Counted from the stretch's first letter, positions 53,787 to 63,300 are shown. The stretch is DNA of 64,000 bases from Alkalihalobacillus sp. CinArs1 (GCF_947387515.1 NZ_CANDOB010000003.1:62001-126000); one strand, 5' to 3'. Numbers and translations: made by a program. The notes: generated from the letters alone by a model not told the origin.

Positions 53787-53806
53787 TTTTCTTTGGTAAA
53801 TCCGGA

Positions 53807-53834
53807 TTCACATTAAAGGGTAGAATGATATAAT
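53807..53834 (+). promoter_or_regulatory. sigma-A promoter of kynA
   Basis: TTCACA (53807-53812), a 16-nt spacer and consensus TATAAT (53829-53834). The predicted start is near 53841. Confidence 0.65.
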
Positions 53835-53868
53835 TTTGCAAGAGGGCTGCATCTAAACTTGCTTACAA

Positions 53869-53884
53869 TTGAATACGCTTTCAA
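53869..53884. promoter_or_regulatory. CcpA cre site in kynA leader
   Basis: TTGAATACGCTTTCAA matches the recalled cre consensus WTGNNARCGNWWWCAW at 15 of 16 positions. It lies about 28 nt downstream of the predicted start point, a normal place for CcpA roadblock repression. Confidence 0.7.
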
Positions 53885-53905
53885 ATTCAGTCAGGAGGTT
53901 ATTAC

Positions 53906-54745
53906 TTGGATAAAAAACACATTGATCCTACAGAGTCATCGGTCCACACTGATTTCACAGAAAACATGACCTACGGTGAGTATTTAAGTCTTGATAAAAT
54001 ACTCTCCGGTCAAAATCGTCTTTCGGATCACCATGATGAGATGTTGTTCATCGTGATACACCAGGTGAGCGAACTGTGGATGAAGCTGATTTTGCATGAG
54101 TTAAAAGGGGCTATCAAAGCCATAGAAACTGACGAACTATCTACAGCTTTTAAAATGCTTGCTAGAGTGTCAAAAACCCAAACACAGATCATACAAGCGT
54201 GGGATGTGTTGTCTACACTCACTCCGTCAGAATATATGGAATTTCGAGATTCATTAGGGCAAGCATCGGGTTTTCAATCCTACCAGTATCGGATGATCGA
54301 ATTTGCACTTGGGTACAAAACACCTCACGTTCTGAAAATTTATGAAAAAGATCAATCGCTCCACAAAAAATTAAAGGAAGCATTCAGTGAAAGAAGCATT
54401 TATGATGCTGCTATTCGAGCACTTGATCGTGCAGGAATTACGATCGACAAAGAAGTGCTTGAGAGAGACGTAACAAACACATACGAAGGCAATGAATCTG
54501 TCAAAAACGCGTGGCTCACTGTTTATAAGAATACTGATCAATATTGGGATCTCTACGAACTTGCTGAAAAACTAGTAGATATTGAAGATTGGCTGCAACA
54601 ATGGCGGTTTAGACATATGAAAACTGTTGAAAGAATAATAGGGTTTAAAAAAGGAACCGGAGGCTCTTCGGGAGTTGGATACTTAAAAAAAGTTCTCGAT
54701 CACCGATTTTTTCCAGAACTGTGGGATATCCGTACAGAGATTTAA
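53906..54745 (+). CDS. kynA: tryptophan 2,3-dioxygenase
   Basis: A 279-residue heme enzyme that opens the tryptophan indole ring to N-formylkynurenine. The substrate and heme segments are [21 protein letters not shown] near residue 50 (distal His and Arg region), [11 protein letters not shown], and the C-terminal [27 protein letters not shown] with the proximal His and the GTGGSSG loop. TTG start preceded by CAGGAGG. Kynurenine formamidase and kynureninase genes are not adjacent. A cre site suggests carbon-catabolite repression. Confidence 0.93.
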   Translation: MDKKHIDPTESSVHTDFTENMTYGEYLSLDKILSGQNRLSDHHDEMLFIVIHQVSELWMKLILHELKGAIKAIETDELSTAFKMLARVSKTQTQIIQAWDVLSTLTPSEYMEFRDSLGQASGFQSYQYRMIEFALGYKTPHVLKIYEKDQSLHKKLKEAFSERSIYDAAIRALDRAGITIDKEVLERDVTNTYEGNESVKNAWLTVYKNTDQYWDLYELAEKLVDIEDWLQQWRFRHMKTVERIIGFKKGTGGSSGVGYLKKVLDHRFFPELWDIRTEI

Positions 54746-54781
54746 TATAATTTTATTATGTTAACTAAACAAGGTAGCAGA

Positions 54782-54815
54782 AAGACTGTCGGAAACATTT
54801 CCGACAGTCTTTTTA
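54782..54815. terminator. terminator between convergent kynA and MtnX-like gene
   Basis: AAGACTGTCGGAAA-CAT-TTTCCGACAGTCTT, a perfect 14-bp stem with TTT after it; usable from both sides. Confidence 0.87.
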
Positions 54816-54841
54816 TACATTTCAGAAGGGTGAAGCGACGT

Positions 54842-55492
54842 TCATTTTAATACACTTCTGCTTTTCAGCTCATCTTCAATGTCGATGAATGAATCCACAG
54901 GAATGTATGCTACATTAAAATCTTTCAGGATGTCTTGAAGAACATCTTTAGCAAACGTTAAGTCTGCTTCCTTAGCACCATGTGAATCAGGCTCACTATC
55001 ACCAGCAAAATACACGACTTCATAGCGTTCTTTCAATTCTTTAATCACGAGTGATTTATCGATGCCATATCTTTTTGAGAAGTGTCGATGAGTGGAATCG
55101 ATTGAAAGGTGGACATTATTATCCTTAAAGTAGCCCGTGTTTGAGAAGACCTCAACATCGTTAATCCCATAGTGACGAAGCAAGTGATTGATGTAGTAAT
55201 CCGTTCCTGCGCTTAGGATAAAGAAGTCGCCACCATTTTGCTGAACGGCCTTAATAAAGTCTGGGACATGAGGATCGATCGGCAGCGCTTTGATGTCCTC
55301 GATAATCTGTGCTTCTTCTTTGTTTATTGATTTGAAGACTTTGCTAAGAAATTCAATATCTCGTAACTTCTCAGATTTCCACTCTTTATATAGTGCTCTT
55401 CCTTCAGGAAAATAGTTTTCTATTATGAACCAGTAAAAATCTTTTTTTGAAATGGTACCATCAAAATCTGATACAAACGCCCATTTAGCCAT
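54842..55492 (-). CDS. MtnX-like HAD-IB phosphatase
   Basis: A 216-residue HAD hydrolase. Motif I is VSDFDGTISKKD, motif II FFILSAGTDYYI and motif IV VYFAGDSEPDSHGA, which together match the MtnX branch (2-hydroxy-3-keto-5-methylthiopentenyl-1-phosphate phosphatase of methionine salvage). No other mtn gene lies nearby, so another phosphomonoester may be its substrate. ATG 55492 follows AGGGAGGGAA; the longer frame from 55543 lacks a ribosome site. Confidence 0.82.
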   Translation of the reverse strand: MAKWAFVSDFDGTISKKDFYWFIIENYFPEGRALYKEWKSEKLRDIEFLSKVFKSINKEEAQIIEDIKALPIDPHVPDFIKAVQQNGGDFFILSAGTDYYINHLLRHYGINDVEVFSNTGYFKDNNVHLSIDSTHRHFSKRYGIDKSLVIKELKERYEVVYFAGDSEPDSHGAKEADLTFAKDVLQDILKDFNVAYIPVDSFIDIEDELKSRSVLK

Positions 55493-55661
55493 TCTCGTTC
55501 CCTCCCTAACGTACCTCAGTTTCTCTTGAACGAATTGTAGCACGACATGAGGATGAAAAGAAATAAAACTCTTTTATTCAATAACGTAAAACTGTGCTAA
55601 ACTATGTTAAAATGATTTCTAAAAAGTTAGATTATTCTTATTAAATAAAGGGAGAGCGAGA

Positions 55662-56918
55662 ATGAGTAAAACAATTAGCAAAGTACAAGTAGAAGATATC
55701 ATTATCGCAAATCAGGTGTTGAAGGACGTAGCAGAAAGAACACCACTTCAACGCAATGAAATCCTATCAGAGCGTTATCAATGCAACATATACTTAAAAA
55801 GGGAAGACCTACAAAACGTTAGGTCATTTAAGATTCGAGGTGCTTATAACCGCATTCATGGGCTAAGCAACGAGGAAAAAGCACGCGGTATCGTATGCGC
55901 GAGTGCAGGAAACCACGCTCAAGGCGTGGCGTATTCATGTAAAACACTTGGCATTCAAGGGCATATTTTTATGCCGGCTACGACTCCTAGACAAAAGGTA
56001 TCACAAGTTGAACTATTCGGTGGCTCTTCAGTTGAGGTCATCCTAACTGGAGATACGTTCGATGATTCGTTCAAAACAGCGATTGATTTCTGCAATCATG
56101 AAGAGAAGACCTTCATCCATCCATTCGATGATTATCATACGATTGCAGGTCAAGGAACAGTTGGACTTGAAATCATGAACGATCTTGACCATGTTGATGT
56201 TGTGATGGCTCCTATCGGTGGAGGAGGACTTGCATCTGGTGTCGGTTCATTCGTAAAGAGTATTAACCCAGAGACGAAAGTGATCGGTGTTGAACCAGAA
56301 GGAGCTCCTGGAATGAAGAGTTCCATCGATCGTAATGAAATGGTTCCTCTTGAATACATCAACAAATTCGTCGATGGTGCTGCAGTGAAACAAGTAGGGA
56401 AACTGACACTTGAGATTTGCAAACAGCTTTTAGATGACGTCATCCTTGTACCAGAGGGGAAAATATGCACGACCATCCTTGAGTTGTACAATCAAAATGC
56501 GATTGTCGCTGAGCCAGCTGGAGCACTCTCGATCGCTGCTTTGGAGTTTTATCAAGATCAAATTAAAGGGAAGAATGTTGTTTGTATCATTAGCGGAGGG
56601 AATAATGATATCAATCGTATGCAAGAAATCCAGGAACGCTCATTGATCTATGAAGGATTAAAGCATTATTTTATTGTTCATTTCCCTCAGCGTGCTGGAG
56701 CTCTAAAAGAATTCATGGCCGATGTACTCGGACCTACCGATGATATCACACGTTTTGAATACACAAAGAAAAATAATAGAGATAAAGGTCCCGTTCTAGT
56801 CGGTATCGAATTGAACAAAGTGGAAGATTATCACCCTTTAATTGAACGAATGGAGATGAGCGGCTTCTCTTATATTGAGATCAATAAAGATCAGGATTTA
56901 TTTAACCTTTTGATTTAA
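55662..56918 (+). CDS. ilvA: threonine ammonia-lyase IlvA
   Basis: A 418-residue PLP enzyme that deaminates threonine to 2-oxobutyrate at the start of isoleucine synthesis. The Schiff-base Lys57 lies in VRSFKIRGAYNR, the phosphate-binding loop is PIGGGGLASG, and a single C-terminal ACT-like regulatory region (YFIVHFPQRAGALKEFMADVL) is present, as in short Bacillus IlvA. SGGNNDI is a further active-site motif. AAAGGGAGAG precedes the ATG. It shares a 15-nt promoter-region sequence with odhA. Confidence 0.93.
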   Translation: MSKTISKVQVEDIIIANQVLKDVAERTPLQRNEILSERYQCNIYLKREDLQNVRSFKIRGAYNRIHGLSNEEKARGIVCASAGNHAQGVAYSCKTLGIQGHIFMPATTPRQKVSQVELFGGSSVEVILTGDTFDDSFKTAIDFCNHEEKTFIHPFDDYHTIAGQGTVGLEIMNDLDHVDVVMAPIGGGGLASGVGSFVKSINPETKVIGVEPEGAPGMKSSIDRNEMVPLEYINKFVDGAAVKQVGKLTLEICKQLLDDVILVPEGKICTTILELYNQNAIVAEPAGALSIAALEFYQDQIKGKNVVCIISGGNNDINRMQEIQERSLIYEGLKHYFIVHFPQRAGALKEFMADVLGPTDDITRFEYTKKNNRDKGPVLVGIELNKVEDYHPLIERMEMSGFSYIEINKDQDLFNLLI

Positions 56919-56942
56919 AACGCCTAGTCAGGCGTTTTTTTC
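56919..56942 (+). terminator. terminator after ilvA
   Basis: AACGCCT-AGTC-AGGCGTT followed by T-run. Confidence 0.85.
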
Positions 56943-57088
56943 TGGTAACAATCGTTTCGATTCTTATCTACCAGAAAATTACGGTATACCAACGAGAGTT
57001 AATCACCACTTTTCCTAGGATATCTGTTATGATAAGGGTTGGTTTTCTTGAAAAAGAGGACGTACCAATCTAGAAGAGGAGACCGTAC

Positions 57089-59014
57089 ATGACTCAACCA
57101 TTACCATTTGAAATAACAAAAGAAGATTCATTTTATGATGTGCTTGGAGACTACATTGGTGATGTCTTTTATGACATTCTTCCAGAGCACGGTTATGAGC
57201 TCCGAGATGAACAGATCTTTATGGCCTTTCAAATCGAACAGGCTTTTAAGAATAAAAGCGTTGTATTTGCTGAAGCTGGAGTAGGAACAGGGAAGACATT
57301 CGTCTACCTGCTTTATGCCATCTGTTATGCGAGATACTCGAGAAAGCCAGCGATCATTTCCTGTGCAGATGAAACGCTGATCGAACAGCTTGTTAAAAAA
57401 GGTGGCGACATCGAAAAACTTGAGAAGGCTCTTGGGTTAACTGTAGATGTGCGACTAGCAAAAGCAAGAGAACAATATGTATGTGTGAAAAAACTAGACT
57501 ATCTTTCCCATCGCACAGATGACGAAGATATCTTAAGTGTTCATGACGAAATCCCTGAATTTGTCTATGAACCAGCTGCTTCTATGCAATCCTTTTATCG
57601 ATACGGTGATCGAAAGGAATACCCTTGGGTCCCTAATGAAAAGTGGGAAAAAATCGCATGGGATCCACTGCAGCAATGTTCTACTTGTGATTGGCGTCAC
57701 CGCTGTGGGCAAACGCTGAACCGTAAGCATTATCGTCAAGCAAGCGATCTTATCATTTGCTCACATGACTTTTATATGGAACATATTTGGACGAAAGAAT
57801 CACGTAAAAGAGAAGGACAGCTGCCTCTTTTACCTGAAGCAAGTACTGTTGTATTTGACGAAGGCCATTTACTTGAGTTTTCGGCACAAAAAGGGCTAAC
57901 TTATCGTTTTCATTCTGAAACACTCTCGAATGTCCTTACAGGATATATGGATCAGGACGTCAGAGAAGAATCACTCACGCTTGTAGAGGATATCCTTGAA
58001 CTTCACGATGAGTGGTTCGCTCAGTTAAGTCAAAACGCGAAATCCGTTGAAGGGTCCGTACGAAAAGATGTTTCAAGAACTGATGCGATCGTTTCGATAG
58101 CTGAGACCATCGTTCATAAAGTAGATGCACTACTAGAACAACTTGTATTCGATTCAGAGCTATATGTGATGGATGATTATCATGTAAAGATCATGGAAGA
58201 ATATTTAGAGTTCTTCGCTTATGGGTTAAGAACCTTCCTTAAAGATGGTGAGGGAATTCATTGGCTAGAAGAAACAACTACTGATACGAGCCTCGTCATC
58301 ATGCCAAGACTCGTTGAAGATATATTAAGAAAAGAAGTTTTCTCTCAGAAAATTCCATTCATTTTCTCTTCAGCAACGTTATCACAAGCAGGGGATTTTT
58401 CTTATATCTCTAACAGTTTAGGGATTGAAAAACACGCTTCATTTTCTGTGAACTCACCGTTTGACTACGAAGAGCAGATGGAGTTAAAAGGGAATATTGA
58501 AGGTGATGAAGAAGAAAAGTGGAGCGATATCGGAAATTCACTTACGAAGAATAATGGTCATTCATTGATCCTATTCTCATCATCAGAAGAAATGAACCGT
58601 TTTAAAACATGGGCAGGCAGGAAAGACTGGTCATTTAAAATGATATACGAAGGCGATCGTGAAATAAGTGAAACGGTTAAAGAATTTCAAGATGATCCTT
58701 CTGCAGTATTGTGTTCGTATCACCTATGGGAAGGTTTAGATGTCCCGGGTGAGTCACTCTCACACGTCATCATTTCATCTCTTCCAATGCCACCGAACGA
58801 CCCTGTTTTCCAAGCAAAGCGCAAGCATGCGGGGAATCCTGAAGAGGATGTGGACCTACCTTACATGCTTCTTAGACTCCGCCAGGGCGTGGGGCGCTTG
58901 ATTCGAACGAGTCAAGATAAAGGATCAGTAAGTATTTGGATGACAGAAAACGAGAGAACAAGCTATGAAAAAAACATCCAGGATGTTCTGCCATTACCAA
59001 TAAGTTGGAATTAA
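57089..59014 (+). CDS. DinG/YoaA-type ATP-dependent helicase (XPD-like SF2)
   Basis: A 641-residue helicase: Walker A EAGVGTGKTF (near residues 62-71), DEAH-type box VVFDEGHLLE, motif III-like FSSATLSQAG and motif VI LRLRQGVGRLIRTS. Between motif Ia and II it keeps cysteines in YVCVKKLDYL and CSTCDWRHRCG, consistent with an XPD-type 4Fe-4S domain. It lacks the N-terminal exonuclease of B. subtilis DinG, so it is closer to YoaA-like stand-alone helicases. Role: DNA repair or replication-fork processing, by family. Confidence 0.85.
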   Translation: MTQPLPFEITKEDSFYDVLGDYIGDVFYDILPEHGYELRDEQIFMAFQIEQAFKNKSVVFAEAGVGTGKTFVYLLYAICYARYSRKPAIISCADETLIEQLVKKGGDIEKLEKALGLTVDVRLAKAREQYVCVKKLDYLSHRTDDEDILSVHDEIPEFVYEPAASMQSFYRYGDRKEYPWVPNEKWEKIAWDPLQQCSTCDWRHRCGQTLNRKHYRQASDLIICSHDFYMEHIWTKESRKREGQLPLLPEASTVVFDEGHLLEFSAQKGLTYRFHSETLSNVLTGYMDQDVREESLTLVEDILELHDEWFAQLSQNAKSVEGSVRKDVSRTDAIVSIAETIVHKVDALLEQLVFDSELYVMDDYHVKIMEEYLEFFAYGLRTFLKDGEGIHWLEETTTDTSLVIMPRLVEDILRKEVFSQKIPFIFSSATLSQAGDFSYISNSLGIEKHASFSVNSPFDYEEQMELKGNIEGDEEEKWSDIGNSLTKNNGHSLILFSSSEEMNRFKTWAGRKDWSFKMIYEGDREISETVKEFQDDPSAVLCSYHLWEGLDVPGESLSHVIISSLPMPPNDPVFQAKRKHAGNPEEDVDLPYMLLRLRQGVGRLIRTSQDKGSVSIWMTENERTSYEKNIQDVLPLPISWN

Positions 59015-59016
59015 TC

Positions 59017-59055
59017 AAAGAGCTCTTTCTAAAAACGAAAGAGCTCTTTTTTTAG
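59017..59055 (+). terminator. terminator after DinG-like gene
   Basis: AAAGAGCTCTTTC/GAAAGAGCTCTTT stem, loop TAAAAAC, then T-run. Confidence 0.88.
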
Positions 59056-59077
59056 AAACAACAGTAGGAGGTGCTAG

Positions 59078-60028
59078 ATGAAAACGAACTGGGAACGGAA
59101 TAAGCCGATCATCGAACCAGACGAAAAGACTTTTTCTGCTATCGTAGAAAGCTATCGACCTGAATCATCCATCACGAACATTCACTTATTAAAAGGTGGA
59201 TTGAGCCACTCCAATTACAAACTGGATTTCCAAGATGGATCATCTCTTGTTGCCAGGTTCACTACGAACAAGAAAACACTCACCCTTGAACAGAATCTTA
59301 ATCAAATTCTACCTAAAGAAGTTAGAACCCCTAAATTCCTACACCTCTCTCATCGACCAGAATTTAGTGTTGCGCTCGTTGAATGGAAGGAAGGTAAATT
59401 ACTAAGAGATCGGTTAACTTCTTCACCTAACGAAATGTATGCGATCGGTTATTCCGTTGGTGATCAACTCGCTTCGTTACGAAAGCTATCGTTTGATTCA
59501 CAAGGCTTCTTAGATGCAAATGTAACAGTAAAAGAACCATTCTGTCTTACTCCAAAGTCCTTTATTGGAATAATTGAATCGTTTGTTCAAAACGGACCGA
59601 TGACCTCAAGAATCTCACAGTCTTTAACGCACCGAATCCTTGCATATGCAAAAAAACATGCTGCACTTTTCTTAGAAGACGAAAGTGAAGCTAGGCTCGT
59701 TCACGGTGACTTTAACGGACTTAACCTCTTGATTGAAGGAACTGAAGTCAGTGCTGTATTAGACTGGGAATTCGCTTTTTCGGGGAGCATTTATTTAGAT
59801 ATTGGTAACATGATTCGCTACGATCACTTTCCGAATATGGAGTCGTTTGAAGAGGGGCTCCTAACTGGTTTAAAAAACAACAGCATTGTATTATCGCCCA
59901 ACTGGAGGCAATTAGCGAAGCTAGCTGATCTCGTGGCATTGTGTAGTCTTCTCGATAGTCCATTTGGCGGGAAGAACAGGTTTAAGGACATTACTCGATT
60001 GATTGAAAATACACTGCAACCATACTAG
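59078..60028 (+). CDS. APH/choline-kinase fold phosphotransferase
   Basis: A 316-residue kinase-like protein. The N-lobe has LLKGGLSHSNYKLDF (P-loop analogue). The catalytic loop is LVHGDFNGLNLLI with the catalytic Asp, and VLDWEFAFSGSIYLDIGNM has the metal-binding Asp. Relatives phosphorylate aminoglycosides, choline, homoserine or sugars; resistance should not be assumed, since chromosomal Bacillus members usually have unknown metabolic substrates. The next gene follows by 88 nt without a terminator. Confidence 0.82.
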   Translation: MKTNWERNKPIIEPDEKTFSAIVESYRPESSITNIHLLKGGLSHSNYKLDFQDGSSLVARFTTNKKTLTLEQNLNQILPKEVRTPKFLHLSHRPEFSVALVEWKEGKLLRDRLTSSPNEMYAIGYSVGDQLASLRKLSFDSQGFLDANVTVKEPFCLTPKSFIGIIESFVQNGPMTSRISQSLTHRILAYAKKHAALFLEDESEARLVHGDFNGLNLLIEGTEVSAVLDWEFAFSGSIYLDIGNMIRYDHFPNMESFEEGLLTGLKNNSIVLSPNWRQLAKLADLVALCSLLDSPFGGKNRFKDITRLIENTLQPY

Positions 60029-60116
60029 CAATTCCCTAGAATTAGAGGAGTTTGTGGCCGTCTTGAAGAAGCCTTTCATGGTAAAAAGAAAAAGTTTGGA
60101 TGAAAGGAAGATCAAA

Positions 60117-61076
60117 ATGACCCAACCTGAAAAAATTGGTGAAGATTTATACCTTGTCGATCTAAATGATCTAAACCTAGAAAAAAGAACTGGTAGCTAT
60201 ATCCTAGCAGAAGAAGAAATAACAATTATTGAAACGAGTGCAAGTCCATCGATTCCTCATTTACTAAACGGTCTTGAAGAACTGAACATCGACTTAAAGA
60301 AAGTACGTAACATCATCGTGACACATATTCATCTTGACCACGCTGGAGGGACTGGACTCTTCCTTGAAAAATGTCCTAATGCTAGAGTGATCGTCCATCA
60401 AAAAGGCTACCGACACCTTGAGAATCCTTCACGCTTAATTCAAGGAGCAAAAGCTGTATACGGTGAGAAATTTGATGAACTTTTTGATCCGATTATTCCG
60501 ATTCCATCCGATCGTTTACTCACGATGGAAGATGGAGAAAAGTTGTCGATTGGAGAGGATCGAGTTCTTACATTCATCGATACTCCTGGCCATGCGAAGC
60601 ATCACTTTTCAATCCTTGACTCTAAAACAAACGGTGTTTTTGTAGGCGATACGATAGGGGTTTATTATCCTCTATCAGATGTTGAGCTTTACCTACCATC
60701 AACATCTCCTAATCAGTTCAACCCCCATGATATGCTTGATTCGCTTGAGAAGATCATGGCTTTCAACCCTGATGCGATTTATTTTGGACACTACGGGAAA
60801 TCGGATGCACCTGAACACGTAACCGAACAATTAACGTATTGGTTACCTGAATTCATTCGTTCAGCTGAAACAATCGTAAATGATGTTAACGAGGGTGCAC
60901 CTGAATATGTTAGTAAACTGATTGCGGATGACTTATTTACAAAAGTGCAAACAACACTCAGTAATCAAGGAATCGCAACCGACCATCATATCTATCGCTA
61001 CATAGAGCTAGACTTATCTGTATGTGCTATGGGATTATACGACTATATAATAAAACAGCAAGCAAAAACTCCTTAA
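60117..61076 (+). CDS. MBL-fold metallo-hydrolase
   Basis: A 319-residue metallo-beta-lactamase superfamily protein with THIHLDHAGG (di-metal ligands H-x-H-x-D-H), DTPGHAKHHFSI and YFGHYGKSD. The C-terminal helical extension is typical of glyoxalase II-like or quorum-type hydrolases of Bacilli with unknown substrate. ATG 60117 follows AAAGGAAG; earlier in-frame starts overlap the kinase gene end and lack ribosome sites. The stop codon is in the terminator. Confidence 0.83.
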   Translation: MTQPEKIGEDLYLVDLNDLNLEKRTGSYILAEEEITIIETSASPSIPHLLNGLEELNIDLKKVRNIIVTHIHLDHAGGTGLFLEKCPNARVIVHQKGYRHLENPSRLIQGAKAVYGEKFDELFDPIIPIPSDRLLTMEDGEKLSIGEDRVLTFIDTPGHAKHHFSILDSKTNGVFVGDTIGVYYPLSDVELYLPSTSPNQFNPHDMLDSLEKIMAFNPDAIYFGHYGKSDAPEHVTEQLTYWLPEFIRSAETIVNDVNEGAPEYVSKLIADDLFTKVQTTLSNQGIATDHHIYRYIELDLSVCAMGLYDYIIKQQAKTP

Positions 61077-61093
61077 TAATAAGGAGTTTTTTC
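61065..61093 (+). terminator. terminator overlapping MBL gene stop
   Basis: AAAACTCCTT-AATAAT-AAGGAGTTTT then TT; the TAA at 61074 is at the stem-loop junction. Confidence 0.85.
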
Positions 61094-61170
61094 ATGGCCT
61101 GTTTTTAATGTATGATATAGTGTATATGCTGTAAATAAATGTGAAGACACCCACTAGTTGGAGAGATGTT

Positions 61171-62484
61171 ATGTATAAAAACAAATCAACCATTCAATCT
61201 TTTCGTTATATATTCATGATGTACGTGGGGACTATTTTACTGTTTAGCCTATTCTATGTCCTACCTTTTGCAAATGTCGGAGGCCTGCCATTTGTTGATG
61301 CTTTGTTTGTATCAACCAGTGCCCTTAGTGTGACTGGATTATCGGTTATCGATGTTTCTACAAAACTAACGAGGGTTGGTCAAGCAATCCTCATCATTGA
61401 AATGCAGCTTGGTGGAGTAGGAATACTCGTCCTCATCAGTTACCTATTCATGATGATGGGTAAGAAGCTTACCATGTCGAGTATGCTTCTCCTTTCAAAA
61501 GATCAGAATCAATCCAAACTAAAAACGATTAAATCGTTAAGTATATCAGTCCTTGTGATTGCACTTATCGTGGAAGCAATAGGTTTTGCATTAATGTTCA
61601 ATGGAATACGAGACGAATTTGCTTCTTTGAAAGAAGCGATCTTCGTAACGGTATTTCACAGTGTCGCGAGCTTTACAAACGCTGGATTCGACCTCTTTGG
61701 CGATAGCCTTATGTCATTTCAAGAAAGTCGTTTGTTTTTATTAACGACTATGGTGATGATTTTCATCGGAAGTCTTGGGTTTCCCACGATCGTAGAATAC
61801 ATAAATCCGTTTCGCCGTAAAAGGAGTTTATTCTCACGAATCAACATACGGCTCCATACGTCATTATTTCTTTTAGCAGCAGTAATTTATTATACACTTG
61901 AACATAATGGAGCGTTCCATCACCTTTCGTTTACAGATAAATTGTTCAATGTGTTCTTTCTATCTGCAACAACTCGGAACGGTGGATTAACGACGATCGA
62001 CATATCTACACTCCACATCACGACAGTCCTAATTCTTATGATTCTTATGTTCATTGGTGGCGCTTCGTCTAGTACAGGTGGAGGCTTACGCTTAACAACT
62101 TTCTCCGTTTTAATGGCTAAGATGGTATCTGTTGCAAAATCTCAAGAACATACAACACTAATGAAAAAGACGATTTCACAAGACTCCATCAATAAAGCTT
62201 TTCTAATCTTTGTAAGCTTTGTATTTCTGTTTGGGTTATCGACTGTTGCACTTTCACTTTTCGAATTGCAGGAAATTGAATTGATCGCTTTTGAAGTACT
62301 CTCAGCCCTAACGAACACTGGACTGTCCATGGGGATTACAGGAGAACTAGCAACCTTCTCTAAGCTCCTGTTATGCATTTTGATGATCATCGGAAGAATA
62401 GGTATTTTTAGCTTTATTTATGTTGTTTTTAAAATAGAAAAATCAAAAACTCGATATTTAAAAGAAGACCTAGCCGTGGGATAA
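61171..62484 (+). CDS. ktrB: Ktr/Trk potassium uptake channel subunit
   Basis: A 437-residue membrane protein with four M1-P-M2 repeats. The pore-loop signatures are STSALSVTGLS, HSVASFTNAGFD, SATTRNGGLTT and SALTNTGLSMG, each with the single filter glycine of TrkH/KtrB proteins. IGGASSSTGGGLR is the M2C-type flexible segment. It imports K+ coupled to Na+ and needs the RCK subunit encoded 16 nt downstream. ATG 61171 follows GGAGAG; GTG 61141 is an unlikely alternative. It could equally be the KtrD paralogue. Confidence 0.87.
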   Translation: MYKNKSTIQSFRYIFMMYVGTILLFSLFYVLPFANVGGLPFVDALFVSTSALSVTGLSVIDVSTKLTRVGQAILIIEMQLGGVGILVLISYLFMMMGKKLTMSSMLLLSKDQNQSKLKTIKSLSISVLVIALIVEAIGFALMFNGIRDEFASLKEAIFVTVFHSVASFTNAGFDLFGDSLMSFQESRLFLLTTMVMIFIGSLGFPTIVEYINPFRRKRSLFSRINIRLHTSLFLLAAVIYYTLEHNGAFHHLSFTDKLFNVFFLSATTRNGGLTTIDISTLHITTVLILMILMFIGGASSSTGGGLRLTTFSVLMAKMVSVAKSQEHTTLMKKTISQDSINKAFLIFVSFVFLFGLSTVALSLFELQEIELIAFEVLSALTNTGLSMGITGELATFSKLLLCILMIIGRIGIFSFIYVVFKIEKSKTRYLKEDLAVG

Positions 62485-62500
62485 GAAGGGGGTTGATCAA

Positions 62501-63160
62501 GTGAGAAAACAATTTTTAGTATTAGGTGCAGGAAGATTCGCGAAAGGGATTATACAAGAACTTTATGAGCAAAAATGCGATGTGATCGTTTGTGACAAAG
62601 ACGAAGGGCCTCTCGAGGATGTTGAGAAATACGCCACCCATTCAATCGTAGGGGATCTAAGAGAGAATGGTGTGATGGACGATTTGAATGTCGACCAATT
62701 CGATGCAGTATTCGTTGCGATCGGGACAGATTCATACTCTGCCATTCTTATTACGAACAGGCTAAGAGAACGTAATGCAAAGGAAATCATCGTAAAGGCT
62801 ACAAGTAAAGAAATCGGAGAAATCCTATCAAATTTAGGTGCAGATCGAGTGATTTATCCAGAGGAAGAAGCTGGAATGAAAGTAGCAAGACAGATTACGA
62901 TGCCTAATGTGATTGAATACATCGAAATCACAAAAAACGTTTCAGCAGTCGAATTAAAAGTACCTGAAGAACTCGTCGGAAAAACACTTCTAGAATTAGA
63001 CTTCTCAAGAAAGTATGATCTTAACGTTTCTCTGATCTTGAGGGATGATTCACCGATTTTAAGTCGGTATGCAGAAGTCGCATTTCAAAGTAATGATGTG
63101 ATTCTTATCGTAGGGGAAAACAAAAAGATCGAGCAGTTCAGGAAAAAGTTCCACTTATAA
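62501..63160 (+). CDS. ktrA: Ktr potassium uptake regulatory subunit (RCK protein)
   Basis: A 219-residue cytoplasmic RCK protein that gates the channel subunit. The Rossmann N-domain has FLVLGAGRFAKGI (nucleotide-binding glycines) and ends its beta-2 strand with CDKDEG; ATP/ADP and NAD(H) bind here in the family. The RCK_C domain (VELKVPEELVGKTLLELDF ... DVILIVGENKKIEQF) is the c-di-AMP site in homologues. GTG start after GGGGG. KtrC is the alternative name. Confidence 0.88.
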   Translation: MRKQFLVLGAGRFAKGIIQELYEQKCDVIVCDKDEGPLEDVEKYATHSIVGDLRENGVMDDLNVDQFDAVFVAIGTDSYSAILITNRLRERNAKEIIVKATSKEIGEILSNLGADRVIYPEEEAGMKVARQITMPNVIEYIEITKNVSAVELKVPEELVGKTLLELDFSRKYDLNVSLILRDDSPILSRYAEVAFQSNDVILIVGENKKIEQFRKKFHL

Positions 63161-63173
63161 AAAGTCGTTTAGA

Positions 63174-63198
63174 AACCCGCAAATATTGCGGGTTTTTC
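63174..63198 (+). terminator. terminator of ktr operon
   Basis: AAACCCGC-AAATATT-GCGGGTTT followed by TT. Confidence 0.85.
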
Positions 63199-63300
63199 AA
63201 TGGTTTCAGAGAAAAATTTCAAAAATAATGTATCCGCTTCCATCCCTTTCTCACTAGTTACTATAGGGAATTCATCTATCTACAAACGCTTTCTTATTAC

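Noticed and set aside
55544-55661. T-box or other riboswitch ahead of ilvA
   Set aside because: The leader is too short and shows no T-box sequence or terminator/antiterminator pair.
59078-60028. Aminoglycoside resistance gene
   Set aside because: Only the kinase fold is shown; chromosomal context and sequence do not support a specific antibiotic substrate.
61077-61170. c-di-AMP (ydaO-type) riboswitch ahead of the ktr operon
   Set aside because: The gap of under 100 nt cannot hold one and contains only a terminator and AT-rich promoter-like sequence.
63228-63241. TGTATCCGCTTCCA as a cre site for ppc
   Set aside because: It fits only the TG-CG-CA framework with mismatches at conserved A/W positions and lies well upstream of the promoter.
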